DNA of 64,000 nt. Source: Paracidovorax konjaci. GTDB lineage: Bacteria; Pseudomonadota; Gammaproteobacteria; Burkholderiales; Burkholderiaceae_C. The notes under the pieces are model-generated. The model was not told the origin of the DNA, searched no databases, and saw only the letters and a program-made list of their open reading frames with translations. Position numbers and translations under genes: made by a program. Below are positions 1-8,245 of the stretch, piece after piece (within the stretch, counting starts at the first letter, position 1; every line of letters begins with the position of its first letter). The stretch covers positions 1 through 64,000 of the forward strand of contig NZ_FOMQ01000015.1 of NCBI RefSeq assembly GCF_900112675.1, given 5' to 3'.

Positions 1-1073
1 TCGCCCACCTGCGTGGTGTTCGCCGTGCCGCCCAGGTCCGGCGTGCGCGGGCCGCTCCGGATCACCTCCTCGATGGCCGCCACGATCGCGTCGTGCGCCT
101 GCCGCCCGGCCCCCTGGCCCTGCGTGAGGAAGTCCAGCATCAGCGCCCCCGACCACACCATCGCGATCGGGTTGGCGATGTTCTTGCCGTAGATGTCCGG
201 CGCCGAGCCGTGCACCGGCTCGAACAGGCTCGGGAACGTGCGCTCCGGGTTCAGGTTCGCCGAAGGCGCCAGCCCGATGGTGCCCGTCGTCGCCGGGCCC
301 AGGTCCGAGAGGATGTCTCCGAACAGGTTCGTCGCCGCCACCACGTCGAAGCGCCCGGGCTGCAGCACGAAGCGCGCCGTCAGGATGTCGATGTGCTGCT
401 TGTCCAGCGTGATCTCCGGGTAGCCCTTCGCCACGTCTTCGGCGCGCTGGTCCCACCAGGGCATGCTGATCGCGATGCCGTTGCTCTTGGTGGCCAGCGT
501 CACGTGCTTCTTCGGGCGGCTCTGCGCCAGGTCGAACGCGAACTTCAGCAGCCGCTCGGCGCCCTTGCGCGAGTAGACCGATTCCTGGATCACGATCTCG
601 CGGTCCGTGCCCTCGTACATGATGCCGCCCAGCGAGGTGTACTCGCCCTCGGTGTTCTCGCGCACCACGTAGTAGTCGATGTCGCCGGGCTTCCTGCCCG
701 CCAGCGGGCACGGCACGCCCTCGAAGAGGCGCACGGGGCGCAGGTTGATGTACTGGTCGAACTCGCGGCGGAACTTCAGCAGCGAGCCCCACAGCGAGAC
801 GTGGTCGGGCACGGTGGCCGGCCAGCCGACGGCGCCGAAGAAGAGCGCGTCCATGCCCTTGAGCTGCTCCTTCCAGCCGGCCGGCATCATCTGGCCGTGG
901 GCCTGGTAGTAGTCGCAGCTCGCCCACTCGAAGGTGTGCAGCTCCAGCGCGAAGCCGAAGCGCTCGGCCGCCGCCTGGATGGCCCGCAGGCCCTCGGGCA
1001 TGACTTCCTTGCCGATGCCGTCTCCCGGCAGCACGGCGATCTTGAAGGTGTTGGTGGTGGTGGCGTTGGGCAT
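1..1073 (-). CDS. ttuC: Tartrate dehydrogenase / isopropylmalate dehydrogenase family, 3' end cut by window edge
   Basis: NAD-dependent decarboxylating beta-hydroxyacid dehydrogenase of the isopropylmalate/isocitrate family, closest in feel to TtuC/DmlA enzymes acting on tartrate or D-malate in the cytoplasm. The start MPNATTTNTFKIAVLPGDGIG carries the family nucleotide/substrate N-terminus. Later come the NLFGDILSDL segment with the metal-binding acidic residues and the FEPVHGSAPDI cofactor loop. About 357 codons are visible, so only a few C-terminal residues are missing. A divergent LysR gene starts 128 bp away, the arrangement usual for tartrate or malate utilisation. The exact substrate is inferred from family and neighbour. 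Confidence 0.85.
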   Translation of the reverse strand, partial: MPNATTTNTFKIAVLPGDGIGKEVMPEGLRAIQAAAERFGFALELHTFEWASCDYYQAHGQMMPAGWKEQLKGMDALFFGAVGWPATVPDHVSLWGSLLKFRREFDQYINLRPVRLFEGVPCPLAGRKPGDIDYYVVRENTEGEYTSLGGIMYEGTDREIVIQESVYSRKGAERLLKFAFDLAQSRPKKHVTLATKSNGIAISMPWWDQRAEDVAKGYPEITLDKQHIDILTARFVLQPGRFDVVAATNLFGDILSDLGPATTGTIGLAPSANLNPERTFPSLFEPVHGSAPDIYGKNIANPIAMVWSGALMLDFLTQGQGAGRQAHDAIVAAIEEVIRSGPRTPDLGGTANTTQVG

Positions 1074-1201
1074 GGGCGTCTCCTGCGGAATGGAAGGGTC
1101 TGAACGGAACGAGCGCGCATCGGCGCTCGCGGATGGGGGGATTCTTCGGCAACACGCACCGCAATACAATCCGCCGCCCGTGGTTCCATTGTTCACACAT
1201 C
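1074..1201. promoter_or_regulatory. Divergent promoter region, dehydrogenase / LysR
   Basis: A TACAAT -10-like hexamer sits at 1165-1170, followed about 32 bp later by the GTG at 1202. This places transcription start between the upstream in-frame ATG (1133) and the GTG and so favours the GTG as the LysR start. LysR proteins usually bind such divergent regions; I do not see one unambiguous T-N11-A palindrome. Confidence 0.4.
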
Positions 1202-2128
1202 GTGCATAAAACGCCTGCCTCCGACGATCTGCGTGTTTTCGTGGCCGTGGTGCGCAAGGCCAGCTTCGCGGAGGCCGCCGTCGAGCTGGGCGCCTCGCCC
1301 GCCTACGTGAGCAAGCGCATCCGCCTGCTGGAGCAGGACCTGGCCGTGAAGCTGCTGCACCGCACGACCCGCCGCGTGGTGGTGACGGAGGAGGGCGAGC
1401 GCGTCTTCCATTGGGCGCAGCGCATCCTGGACGACTGGGACCAGCTCCTGCAGGAAGTGGCTGTCACGCGCCGGGAGCCGCGCGGCCTGCTGCGCGTGAG
1501 CTGCAGCTTCGGCTTCGGGCGGCAGATCGTGGCGCCGGCGCTGTCGCGGCTGGTGGAGCGGCACCCGGGTCTGCAGGTGCGGCTCGAGGTGTTCGACCGG
1601 CTCGTGGACGTGGCCGGCGAGGGATTCGACCTTGATGTGCGCGTGGGCGACGACATCGCCCCGCACCTGATCGCGCGGAGGCTGGCGGACAACCACCGCG
1701 TGCTGTGCGCCGCGCCCGCCTACCTGGCGCGCAAGGGCACGCCGCGCACGGTGGCCGATCTGGCGGGCCACGATTGCTTGGTGATCAAGGAGCGCGACCA
1801 CCCGTTCGGCGTCTGGCGGCTGCGCAGCGGCGCGGTGGACGAGACGGTGAAGGTGCGCGGCCCGCTCTCGGCCAACAACGGGGAGATGGCGGTGCAGTGG
1901 GCGGCGGATGGGCGCGGCATCGTGCTGCGCTCTCTCTGGGACGTGGCGCCGGAGCTGGAGGCCGGCCGGCTGGTGCGGCTGCTGCCCGAATGGCAGCAGG
2001 AGGCCAACATCTGGGCCGTGTACCCCACGCGGCTGGACCGTTCCGCCAAGGTACGGGTGTGCGTGGAATTCCTGGAAGAGCATTTCCGCCAGGGCGGCGC
2101 GCGCCCGGGCGGAGCGGCGCCGGGATGA
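1202..2128 (+). CDS. LysR-type transcriptional regulator (DmlR/TtuA-like)
   Basis: Transcription factor of 308 residues, normal for LysR. The N-terminal winged helix-turn-helix covers about residues 5-65 (DLRVFVAVVRKASFAEAA, then SPAYVSKRIRLLEQDL) and the rest is the periplasmic-binding-protein-like effector domain. I chose the GTG at 1202 because the LysR homology begins immediately after it; the ATG at 1133 would add 23 residues unlike the family and lies before the likely promoter. Divergent from the tartrate dehydrogenase-like gene, which it probably activates in response to a hydroxy-dicarboxylate (inference). Confidence 0.85.
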   Translation: MHKTPASDDLRVFVAVVRKASFAEAAVELGASPAYVSKRIRLLEQDLAVKLLHRTTRRVVVTEEGERVFHWAQRILDDWDQLLQEVAVTRREPRGLLRVSCSFGFGRQIVAPALSRLVERHPGLQVRLEVFDRLVDVAGEGFDLDVRVGDDIAPHLIARRLADNHRVLCAAPAYLARKGTPRTVADLAGHDCLVIKERDHPFGVWRLRSGAVDETVKVRGPLSANNGEMAVQWAADGRGIVLRSLWDVAPELEAGRLVRLLPEWQQEANIWAVYPTRLDRSAKVRVCVEFLEEHFRQGGARPGGAAPG

Positions 2129-2146
2129 GCCCGGCGCCGGCCTGGA

Positions 2147-2617
2147 TCAGCCGGCGAGTGCCGCCTTCACCGCGGCGGACACCTGGCCCATTTCGGCCTT
2201 GCCCGCCAGCTGGCTCTTCGCGGCGGCCATCACCTTGCCCATGTCGCCGGGGCCCGAAGCGCCCAGCTCGGCCACGATGGCCTTGACCGCCACGGCCACT
2301 TCTTCAGCGGACAGGCGCTGCGGCAGGTAGGCCTGCAGCACGGTGATCTCCGACTTTTCCTTGTCGGCCAGATCCTGGCGGCCCGCGCCTTCGAAGGCGG
2401 TGATCGAATCCTTGCGCTGCTTGATGAGCTTGTCGAGGATGGTCACGATGCCCGCGTCGTCGATATCGAGCGACTCGTCCGCCTTCTTCGTCGGGCGGTC
2501 GTCCACTTCCTTCTGTTTGATCGCGGCCTGCAGCAGACGGATGGTGCCCACGCGCTCGGCGTCCTTGGCGCGCATGGCGGCTTTCATGTCTGCGGTGATC
2601 TGGTCCTTGAGGCTCAT
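2147..2617 (-). CDS. yqeY: GatB/YqeY domain protein
   Basis: Small cytoplasmic protein of 156 residues beginning MSLKDQITADMKAAMRAKD. The whole chain matches the YqeY family, which resembles the C-terminal tRNA-binding tail of GatB. The role is poorly known; association with tRNA or the ribosome is usual speculation. The start follows a CGGGAGG ribosome-binding site. It lies downstream of rpsU on the same strand, a gene order very common in proteobacteria (rpsU-yqeY-dnaG), but here a strong terminator separates the two. Confidence 0.9.
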   Translation of the reverse strand: MSLKDQITADMKAAMRAKDAERVGTIRLLQAAIKQKEVDDRPTKKADESLDIDDAGIVTILDKLIKQRKDSITAFEGAGRQDLADKEKSEITVLQAYLPQRLSAEEVAVAVKAIVAELGASGPGDMGKVMAAAKSQLAGKAEMGQVSAAVKAALAG

Positions 2618-2740
2618 GGTTTTTTCTCTCCGGGAGGAACGACAACAAAAAAGGGGGGTCGGGGGCAGGGCTCGGGGCTGGCGGCAGCCATCCGGCACCG
2701 CCGGGCAGCCGCGCCAGATCGCCGCCGAAAGCAAAAAACA

Positions 2741-2784
2741 AAAAAGCAAAAACCCGCGCTCGGCGTCCCTAGCGCGGGTTTTTT
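2741..2784. terminator. Bidirectional intrinsic terminator between rpsU and yqeY
   Basis: Perfect 10-bp stem AACCCGCGCT (2751-2760) / AGCGCGGGTT (2771-2780) with a 10-nt loop. It is followed by T6 on the plus strand and flanked by an A-rich run (2741-2752) that gives a U-tract on the minus strand. It should end rpsU transcription or attenuate read-through into yqeY. Confidence 0.85.
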
Positions 2785-2817
2785 ATGCAGTGACGCCGGC
2801 CTTGTCGGCCAGGCCGA

Positions 2818-3030
2818 TCAGTACAGCTTCTTGGGCAGCTGCATGCTGCGAACGCGCTTGTAGTGGCGCTTGACGGCTGCTGCCTTCTTGCGCTTGCGTT
2901 CGGAGGTCGGCTTTTCGTAGAACTCACGGGCGCGCAGGTCGGTCAGCAGGCCCAGCTTTTCGATGGTGCGCTTGAAACGGCGCAGTGCCACGTCAAAGGG
3001 TTCGTTCTCTTTTACACGGATGGTGGTCAT
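2818..3030 (-). CDS. rpsU: 30S ribosomal protein S21
   Basis: Complete 70-residue S21, starting [20 protein letters not shown] and ending in the basic tail [11 protein letters not shown]21 binds the small subunit near the 3' end of 16S rRNA and assists initiation. Length and sequence are canonical. It is followed by the strong terminator at 2741-2784 and then yqeY. Confidence 0.98.
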   Translation of the reverse strand: MTTIRVKENEPFDVALRRFKRTIEKLGLLTDLRAREFYEKPTSERKRKKAAAVKRHYKRVRSMQLPKKLY

Positions 3031-3335
3031 TCAGTGATGTTTCCAATATGTGCTGCCAGCGGGTTGCGAGGGAGATCGGGCCCTGCAGCCATTCGCAGCG
3101 GTTTTCCCCGTCTGTAACTAGTATTGGCCGACGGGGGTTTGCCAGCAAAGCCCGAGATTGTAGCGTCTTATCGCAGGATGTCGATCCCGTGGGTGCACGG
3201 AGGTGCCTGCCGCGCCTGTGCGCCGCGGTCCATGGCTTGGAAATTGCTATGAATCCGGGGCGAATCCGTTCGGGTTCCATCCGGCTTTTTCCTCACGCAG
3301 CAAGGGCAGCGGGCGCCCGTCCGCCGCAGCACACC
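3031..3335. other. Intergenic region, divergent rpsU and GGDEF-EAL gene
   Basis: About 305 bp without a supportable gene. It must hold the rpsU promoter on the minus strand and the promoter of the cyclic-di-GMP gene on the plus strand. An in-frame ATG at 3249 would extend the downstream protein by 29 residues that do not look like the family. I see no convincing paired -35/-10. Confidence 0.5.
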
Positions 3336-6300
3336 ATGGCATTCATGCACCGCATCTCGGGCCGGCTCGGCCGCTGGCTGGGACGGCTCAGCGTGGGCCG
3401 CAAGCTCATGCTCATCTATCTGCTGGACCTCACGGCCGTGATCTACGTCTCGGGGATCCTGATCCACGAGAAGTTCCTGGCCATCGACTTCGCGCGCAAG
3501 GAGATCGTGGGCACCGCCTACGCGGCCGTGGTGCGCGACGGGCTGATGGGCTCCTTCATGGCCGACGACCCGGTGGCGCGCGCCCGGCTGCTCGACCGGC
3601 TGGCCGCAGCGCGGTCCGCGCACGATGCCGCGCTGCGCACGGACGAGATGGCGGGGCGTTTCGCGTCGTTCCTGGAGGGCGGGCGCGAGGCACCTGCCAG
3701 CGCCCGCGCGGTGCCGCCCCAGAGTCCGGCCGAGCGCGGTGCGCTGCTGCGCGAGGGCCGGGAGCTGCTCACCACCGTGGCGAACCAGTCCAACCTGATC
3801 CTCGACCCCGACCTCGACAGCTACTACGTGATGTCGCTCACCATGCTGCGCTACCCGGAGCTGCTGCAGGTGGTGCACGACACGATGGGTTTCCTGGACG
3901 CCCGGCCGGTGCCCCGGCCGCAGGCGGTGCCCGGATCGCACCGGGCGACCGAGCTGATGACGCTGGTGGGGCGGCTGGATGCCGTGCTCGTGGGCATCGA
4001 ATCGGATTTCACGCAGGCCTTCATCGCGGGGCAGCCGGCCCTGCGCGAGCGCCTGGACGGCACGCGCGGCGCGCTGCTGGCCTCGGGCCAGGCGCTGCAA
4101 TCGCTGCTGCAGCAGGTGGCCCAGGGCGAGGCGGCGCCGGACACCGCCGCGTCCGAGCTGCGCGGGCGGCAACAGGCGCTGCTGGCGGCGCTGGGCGGCG
4201 CCTGGGTGGTCGGCACCGAGGCGATGGACGGCCTGCTGCAGGCGCGCGTGCACGATCTCTTTTCCCGCATGTGGCTGCACCTGGGCACGGCCGTGCTGCT
4301 GCTGGGCTGCATCCTGAGCCTGGTCACGCTGGTGGCGCGGCAGATCGCCAAGCCGCTGCAGCAGCTCGCGCGCGTGGCCGACGACGTGCGCCGCAGCGGC
4401 GACCACACGCTGCGCGCGCACTGGACCAGCGGCGACGAGATCGGCCGGCTGGTGACGGCCTTCAACGGCATGCTGGCGCAGCTCGACCGCGAGCGCGTGC
4501 TGCAGCAGGAACTGGCGGCGAGCGCACGCGCGGCCGAGGCCCAGCGCGAGCTGGTCGAGGCACTGCCGATCCCGATGGTGGTGACCTCGGTGCCCGAGCA
4601 CGAGGTGCTGCACTCCAACGCGCCCGCGAGCCCCTGGCTGGGCGGCGTCACCCACGACCCGTGGCGCGCGGGGCTGGAGCCCGGCGTGCGTGCGCGCTTC
4701 TTCCAGCGGCTGGCCGACCACGGCGTGGTGGACGAATTCGAGGTGCGCTGGAAGGGCGGGGCCGAGCCGTCGTGGGCCGTGCTCTCGGCGCGGCGCCTGC
4801 GCTTCCAGGGGCGCGACGCGATGCTCACGGCCTTCGCGCCCATCAACGTGCTCAAGGTGATGGAGCAGCGGCTGGAGCTGTGGGCCAAGGTGTTCGAGGC
4901 GTCGTCCGAGGGCATCATCATCATGAATGCCGCGCAGCGCATCCTGAGCGTGAACCAGGCGTTCTGCCGCAGCACGCACTACGACTTCTACGAGGTGATC
5001 GGCGAGCAGTTGGGCCTGCTGCTCGATGCGCCCGACGAGCCCACGCCGGGTGCCGCCATCGCCCGCACGCTGGCCGAGAAGGAATCGTGGCAGGGCGAGG
5101 TGCGCTTTCGCCGGCGCTCGGGCGAGACCTACCCGGCCTGGCTCATGGTGTCGGCCGTGCGCGAGGGCGGCAAGGCCGGCGCGGTGACCAACCACATCGG
5201 CATCGCCATCGACATCACCGACCGCAAGCGCAACGAGGAACGCATCCGCTTCCTCGCGCACCACGACGTGCTCACCGAGCTGCCGAACCGCTCGCTGTGC
5301 GTGCAGCGCCTGCAGGCCGCGCTCGCGCAGGCGGCGCAGACCGGCGAGCGCGTGGCCGTGCTCTTCATCGACCTGGACCGCTTCAAGGCCATCAACGACA
5401 CGCTGGGCCACCACATCGGCGACGGCCTGCTGCGCTCGGTGGCGGGCCGGCTGGTGCAGTCCGTGCGCCCGCAGGACACCGTGAGCCGCCTGGGCGGCGA
5501 CGAGTTCGTGATCGTGATGCGCCACGTGGACGGCGCGCAGGAGGTGCTGCGCACGGTGGAGCAGCGGCTGATCCCGCTCATCCGCCAGAGCCACCCCGTG
5601 GAAGGCCACGAGCTGAACGTGTCGTGCAGCGTCGGCATCGCCGTGCACCCCGAGGACGGCGCCGACCTGGACGAGCTGATGCGCCGCGCCGATGCCGCCA
5701 TGTACGAGGCCAAGACCGCCGGGCGCGACATGGCGCGCATCTATTCGCTGGAGACAGATCGGCGCGTGCAGGCGCGCCAGGCGCTGGAGCAGTCGCTGCG
5801 GCGCGCGCTGGAGCGCCAGGAGTTCACCTTGCACTACCAGCCGCGCGTGGCCGCGCGCAGCGGCCGGACCACGGGCGTGGAGGCGCTGCTGCGCTGGCGG
5901 CATCCCACGCTGGGCGAAGTGCTGCCGGGCGAGTTCATTCCCATCGCCGAAGAGGCGGGGCTGATCCGGCCGATCGGCGCCTGGGTGCTGGAGCAGGCCT
6001 GCGCGCAGTGGGCGCTCTGGCAGGCGGCCCCGCCGCTGCAAGGGCTGCCGGGGCTGCCGGTGTCGGTCAACCTCTCGGCCGCGCAGCTCGCCGATCCGGC
6101 GCTCGTGCCCGACATCCGCGCGCTGCTCGCGCGGCACGGCATGCCGGCCGGCAGCCTGGAGCTGGAGATCACCGAATCGCAGCTCATGGACAACGCCGGC
6201 GCCGCGCAGCGGCAGCTCGCGGCCCTGAAAGAGCTGGGCGTGCAGCTCTCCATCGACGATTTCGGCACCGGTTATTCGAGCCTGGCCTACCTCAAGCGCT

Positions 6301-6593
6301 TCGCGATCGACAAGCTCAAGGTGGACAAATCGTTCATCCGCGACATGCGCACGAGCCCGGCCGACATGGCGATCACGCGCGCCATCATCGCGCTGGGCCA
6401 CACGCTGGGCCTGCAGGTGGTGGCCGAAGGCGTGGAAGACGCGGCCACGCTGCAGGTGCTGGACACCCTGGGCTGCGACGAGGTCCAGGGCTACCACTTC
6501 AGCCGTGCATTGCCGCCGCAGGCGCTGCAGCGCTGGGCGGTGGCGCGGGCGGGGCACGCCCCCCGGGAGGACGCCGCTCCGGCGCTGGAATGA
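3336..6593 (+). CDS. Membrane GGDEF-EAL cyclic-di-GMP enzyme with HAMP and PAS
   Basis: Predicted 1085-residue inner-membrane protein. Order: TM1 near residues 20-45, a periplasmic region of about 260 residues, TM2 (LGTAVLLLGCILSLVTLVA), HAMP, PAS-like sensor (start WAKVFEASSEGIIIMN), then GGDEF with intact RLGGDEF near residue 718 and EAL with intact EALLRWRHP near 848. Both catalytic signatures are present, so it could make and degrade c-di-GMP; which activity dominates cannot be told. ATG 3336 is chosen because the membrane segment follows closely; ATG 3249 or 3345 are alternatives. It stands alone, consistent with a sensor-driven regulator of biofilm or motility. Confidence 0.85.
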   Translation: MAFMHRISGRLGRWLGRLSVGRKLMLIYLLDLTAVIYVSGILIHEKFLAIDFARKEIVGTAYAAVVRDGLMGSFMADDPVARARLLDRLAAARSAHDAALRTDEMAGRFASFLEGGREAPASARAVPPQSPAERGALLREGRELLTTVANQSNLILDPDLDSYYVMSLTMLRYPELLQVVHDTMGFLDARPVPRPQAVPGSHRATELMTLVGRLDAVLVGIESDFTQAFIAGQPALRERLDGTRGALLASGQALQSLLQQVAQGEAAPDTAASELRGRQQALLAALGGAWVVGTEAMDGLLQARVHDLFSRMWLHLGTAVLLLGCILSLVTLVARQIAKPLQQLARVADDVRRSGDHTLRAHWTSGDEIGRLVTAFNGMLAQLDRERVLQQELAASARAAEAQRELVEALPIPMVVTSVPEHEVLHSNAPASPWLGGVTHDPWRAGLEPGVRARFFQRLADHGVVDEFEVRWKGGAEPSWAVLSARRLRFQGRDAMLTAFAPINVLKVMEQRLELWAKVFEASSEGIIIMNAAQRILSVNQAFCRSTHYDFYEVIGEQLGLLLDAPDEPTPGAAIARTLAEKESWQGEVRFRRRSGETYPAWLMVSAVREGGKAGAVTNHIGIAIDITDRKRNEERIRFLAHHDVLTELPNRSLCVQRLQAALAQAAQTGERVAVLFIDLDRFKAINDTLGHHIGDGLLRSVAGRLVQSVRPQDTVSRLGGDEFVIVMRHVDGAQEVLRTVEQRLIPLIRQSHPVEGHELNVSCSVGIAVHPEDGADLDELMRRADAAMYEAKTAGRDMARIYSLETDRRVQARQALEQSLRRALERQEFTLHYQPRVAARSGRTTGVEALLRWRHPTLGEVLPGEFIPIAEEAGLIRPIGAWVLEQACAQWALWQAAPPLQGLPGLPVSVNLSAAQLADPALVPDIRALLARHGMPAGSLELEITESQLMDNAGAAQRQLAALKELGVQLSIDDFGTGYSSLAYLKRFAIDKLKVDKSFIRDMRTSPADMAITRAIIALGHTLGLQVVAEGVEDAATLQVLDTLGCDEVQGYHFSRALPPQALQRWAVARAGHAPREDAAPALE

Positions 6594-6595
6594 CG

Positions 6596-6630
6596 TGGCG
6601 TGGCGCGGCGTGGCGTGGCGTGGCGTGGCG
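6596..6630. repeat. Pentanucleotide microsatellite (TGGCG)7
   Basis: Seven tandem TGGCG units, the third being CGGCG, directly after the stop codon of the GGDEF-EAL gene. Non-coding and possibly length-variable. Confidence 0.8.
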
Positions 6631-6650
6631 GGCCGTCCGCCGCGGGTGCG

Positions 6651-6989
6651 TCAGGCCGCCGGGGGGCGGGTCGGCGCTTCGGCCCGGTCGTGCAGGCCGT
6701 AGTCGCGCAGCACCCGGGCCACGCGCAGCCGGTAGTCCGCGAACACGCCGCCGCGGCCGGCGTCCTGGGCGCTGCGGTGGCCTGGGTGGCGGCGCCACTG
6801 CGCCACGGCGTCCTCGTCGCGCCAGAACGAGAGCGACAGCAGCTTGCCGGGCGACGTGAGGCTCTCGAAGCGCTCTATGCCCAGGAAGCCGTCGATGTGC
6901 TGCAGCTCGGCGTGCAGCGCCGCCGCGCGCTCCAGGTATTCGGCGCGGCCGGCCGCTGAGGGCCGCGCCTCGAAGATCACGGCGATCAT
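6651..6989 (-). CDS. Antibiotic biosynthesis monooxygenase-like (ABM) small protein
   Basis: 112-residue dimeric alpha/beta-barrel type protein ([20 protein letters not shown]... [17 protein letters not shown]). The single domain matches the ABM fold used by small heme- or flavin-independent oxygenases and by many proteins without known activity. Its ATG overlaps the stop of the upstream NIPSNAP gene (ATGA at 6986-6989), so the two are translationally coupled. Substrate unknown. Confidence 0.7.
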   Translation of the reverse strand: MIAVIFEARPSAAGRAEYLERAAALHAELQHIDGFLGIERFESLTSPGKLLSLSFWRDEDAVAQWRRHPGHRSAQDAGRGGVFADYRLRVARVLRDYGLHDRAEAPTRPPAA

Positions 6990-7351
6990 GGCGCGGCCTT
7001 TCCCTGCGCGGCCAGCGGCAGCGCAGGCTGCCCGAAGGTGCCGGGCACGGCGAGCGTGAAGCTTCGCTCCTCGCGCAGGATGAAGCGCTGGCGCTGCGCC
7101 CAGTCGAAATTGGCGCGGCCTTCCGCGTCGGCCCGCAGCCGCGCGCGGTAGGCCTCGTAGGCCGCGAGGCTGTCGAAGGCGATCAGGCCCCACGCCTCGT
7201 GGTTGCTGCCCTCGTGCGGCAGGAAGTAGCCCACGAGGTGGCCGCCGCAGCGCGGGATGATGCGGCCCCAGTTCTCGGCATAGGTGCGGAAGGCTTCGGC
7301 CTGGAAGGGGTCGATCTCGTAGCGGATGAAGCAGGTGACGGTGGCGGCCAT
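6986..7351 (-). CDS. NIPSNAP family protein
   Basis: 121 residues starting [20 protein letters not shown], containing the NIPSNAP-type segment [27 protein letters not shown] domains share the dimeric alpha/beta barrel of ABM proteins; the bacterial function is not established. First gene of a two-gene unit with the ABM protein, divergent from an ArsR regulator that probably controls it. Confidence 0.8.
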   Translation of the reverse strand: MAATVTCFIRYEIDPFQAEAFRTYAENWGRIIPRCGGHLVGYFLPHEGSNHEAWGLIAFDSLAAYEAYRARLRADAEGRANFDWAQRQRFILREERSFTLAVPGTFGQPALPLAAQGKAAP

Positions 7352-7417
7352 GGTGTCCTCGGCGGGTGGGGAATGGAAGTGGATGCGATGGCTGCATTGG
7401 GCCGCGCCTGCGGGGCG

Positions 7418-7445
7418 CGATGCTTCGCCCGGGAGCGAAGCATCG
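7418..7445. promoter_or_regulatory. Perfect inverted repeat, probable ArsR operator
   Basis: Arms CGATGCTTCGC (7418-7428) and GCGAAGCATCG (7435-7445) are exact complements around a 6-bp spacer. The site lies between the divergent NIPSNAP gene (start 7351) and the ArsR gene (start 7475), 30 bp before the regulator. Position and symmetry fit a dimeric ArsR binding site; no terminator-like T run follows. Confidence 0.6.
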
Positions 7446-7474
7446 GCGTGCCGGGCTCGTGCACACTCGCCGCC

Positions 7475-8224
7475 ATGCACACCAACCAGGTCGCCCACGT
7501 CGCCGCGCTGATCGGCGAGCCCGCGCGCACCGGCATGCTGCTGGCGCTCATGGATGGCCGCGCGCTCACCGCGCGCGAACTGGCCGATGCCGCGCGCATC
7601 GCGCCGGCCACGGCCAGCCGGCACCTGGGCCTGCTGCTGGAAGCCGGCCTGCTCGCCATGGAGCGCCAGGGCCGCCACCGCTACCACCGGCTCGCGTCCC
7701 CCGACGTGGCGCGCCTGATCGAAGGCCTGATGCAGTTCGCCGTGGCGCAGCCCCGGGCCACGCCGGCCCGTTCCGTCGCCACCGGGCCGCGCGATGCGGC
7801 GCTGCGCTGGGCGCGCACCTGCTACGACCACCTGGCGGGCCGGCTCGCCGTGGAGATGGCCGATCACCTGCTGGCCGAGGGCGCCATCGTGTTCGAGGGC
7901 CTGGGCGCAGAAGGTGCCGGCCGCATCGAGCCCGCCCGCGCGGACGCCGTGCTCTCGCCCCTGGGCATCGATGCCGGCGCCGCACTGGCCGCGCCGCCCG
8001 GCCGCCGCGCGCTCTGCCGGCCGTGCCTCGATTGGAGCGAACGCCGGCCCCATGTCGGCGGGCGCCTCGGAGCGCTGCTGTGCGCGCATTGCCTGGAGCG
8101 CGGCTGGCTGCTGCGCGGCAGCGGCACGCGCGCCCTGGCGGTGACGCCCGCGGGCGCGCGGGCGCTGCGGGACTGGCTGGGCGTGGAGCGCTGGGCGCGG
8201 GTGGCCGGCGTCAGTGGAGGGTGA
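7475..8224 (+). CDS. ArsR-family winged-helix regulator with C-terminal cysteine motifs
   Basis: 249 residues. The winged helix occupies about residues 5-85 ([20 protein letters not shown], then [17 protein letters not shown]). The C-terminal half has two CxxC pairs (CRPCLDW and [10 protein letters not shown]) that could bind metal or form a redox site. ATG 7475 begins right at the domain. Longer than minimal ArsR proteins; similar fused regulators sit beside small oxygenase-like genes. Divergent from the NIPSNAP/ABM pair and likely an autoregulatory repressor of both. Confidence 0.8.
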   Translation: MHTNQVAHVAALIGEPARTGMLLALMDGRALTARELADAARIAPATASRHLGLLLEAGLLAMERQGRHRYHRLASPDVARLIEGLMQFAVAQPRATPARSVATGPRDAALRWARTCYDHLAGRLAVEMADHLLAEGAIVFEGLGAEGAGRIEPARADAVLSPLGIDAGAALAAPPGRRALCRPCLDWSERRPHVGGRLGALLCAHCLERGWLLRGSGTRALAVTPAGARALRDWLGVERWARVAGVSGG

Positions 8225-8245
8225 CGGTGGGGGCAGGCTGCCGGC

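Noticed and set aside
3168-6557. Open minus-strand frame of 1129 codons
   Set aside because: Antisense of the GGDEF-EAL gene; composition typical of a shadow frame.
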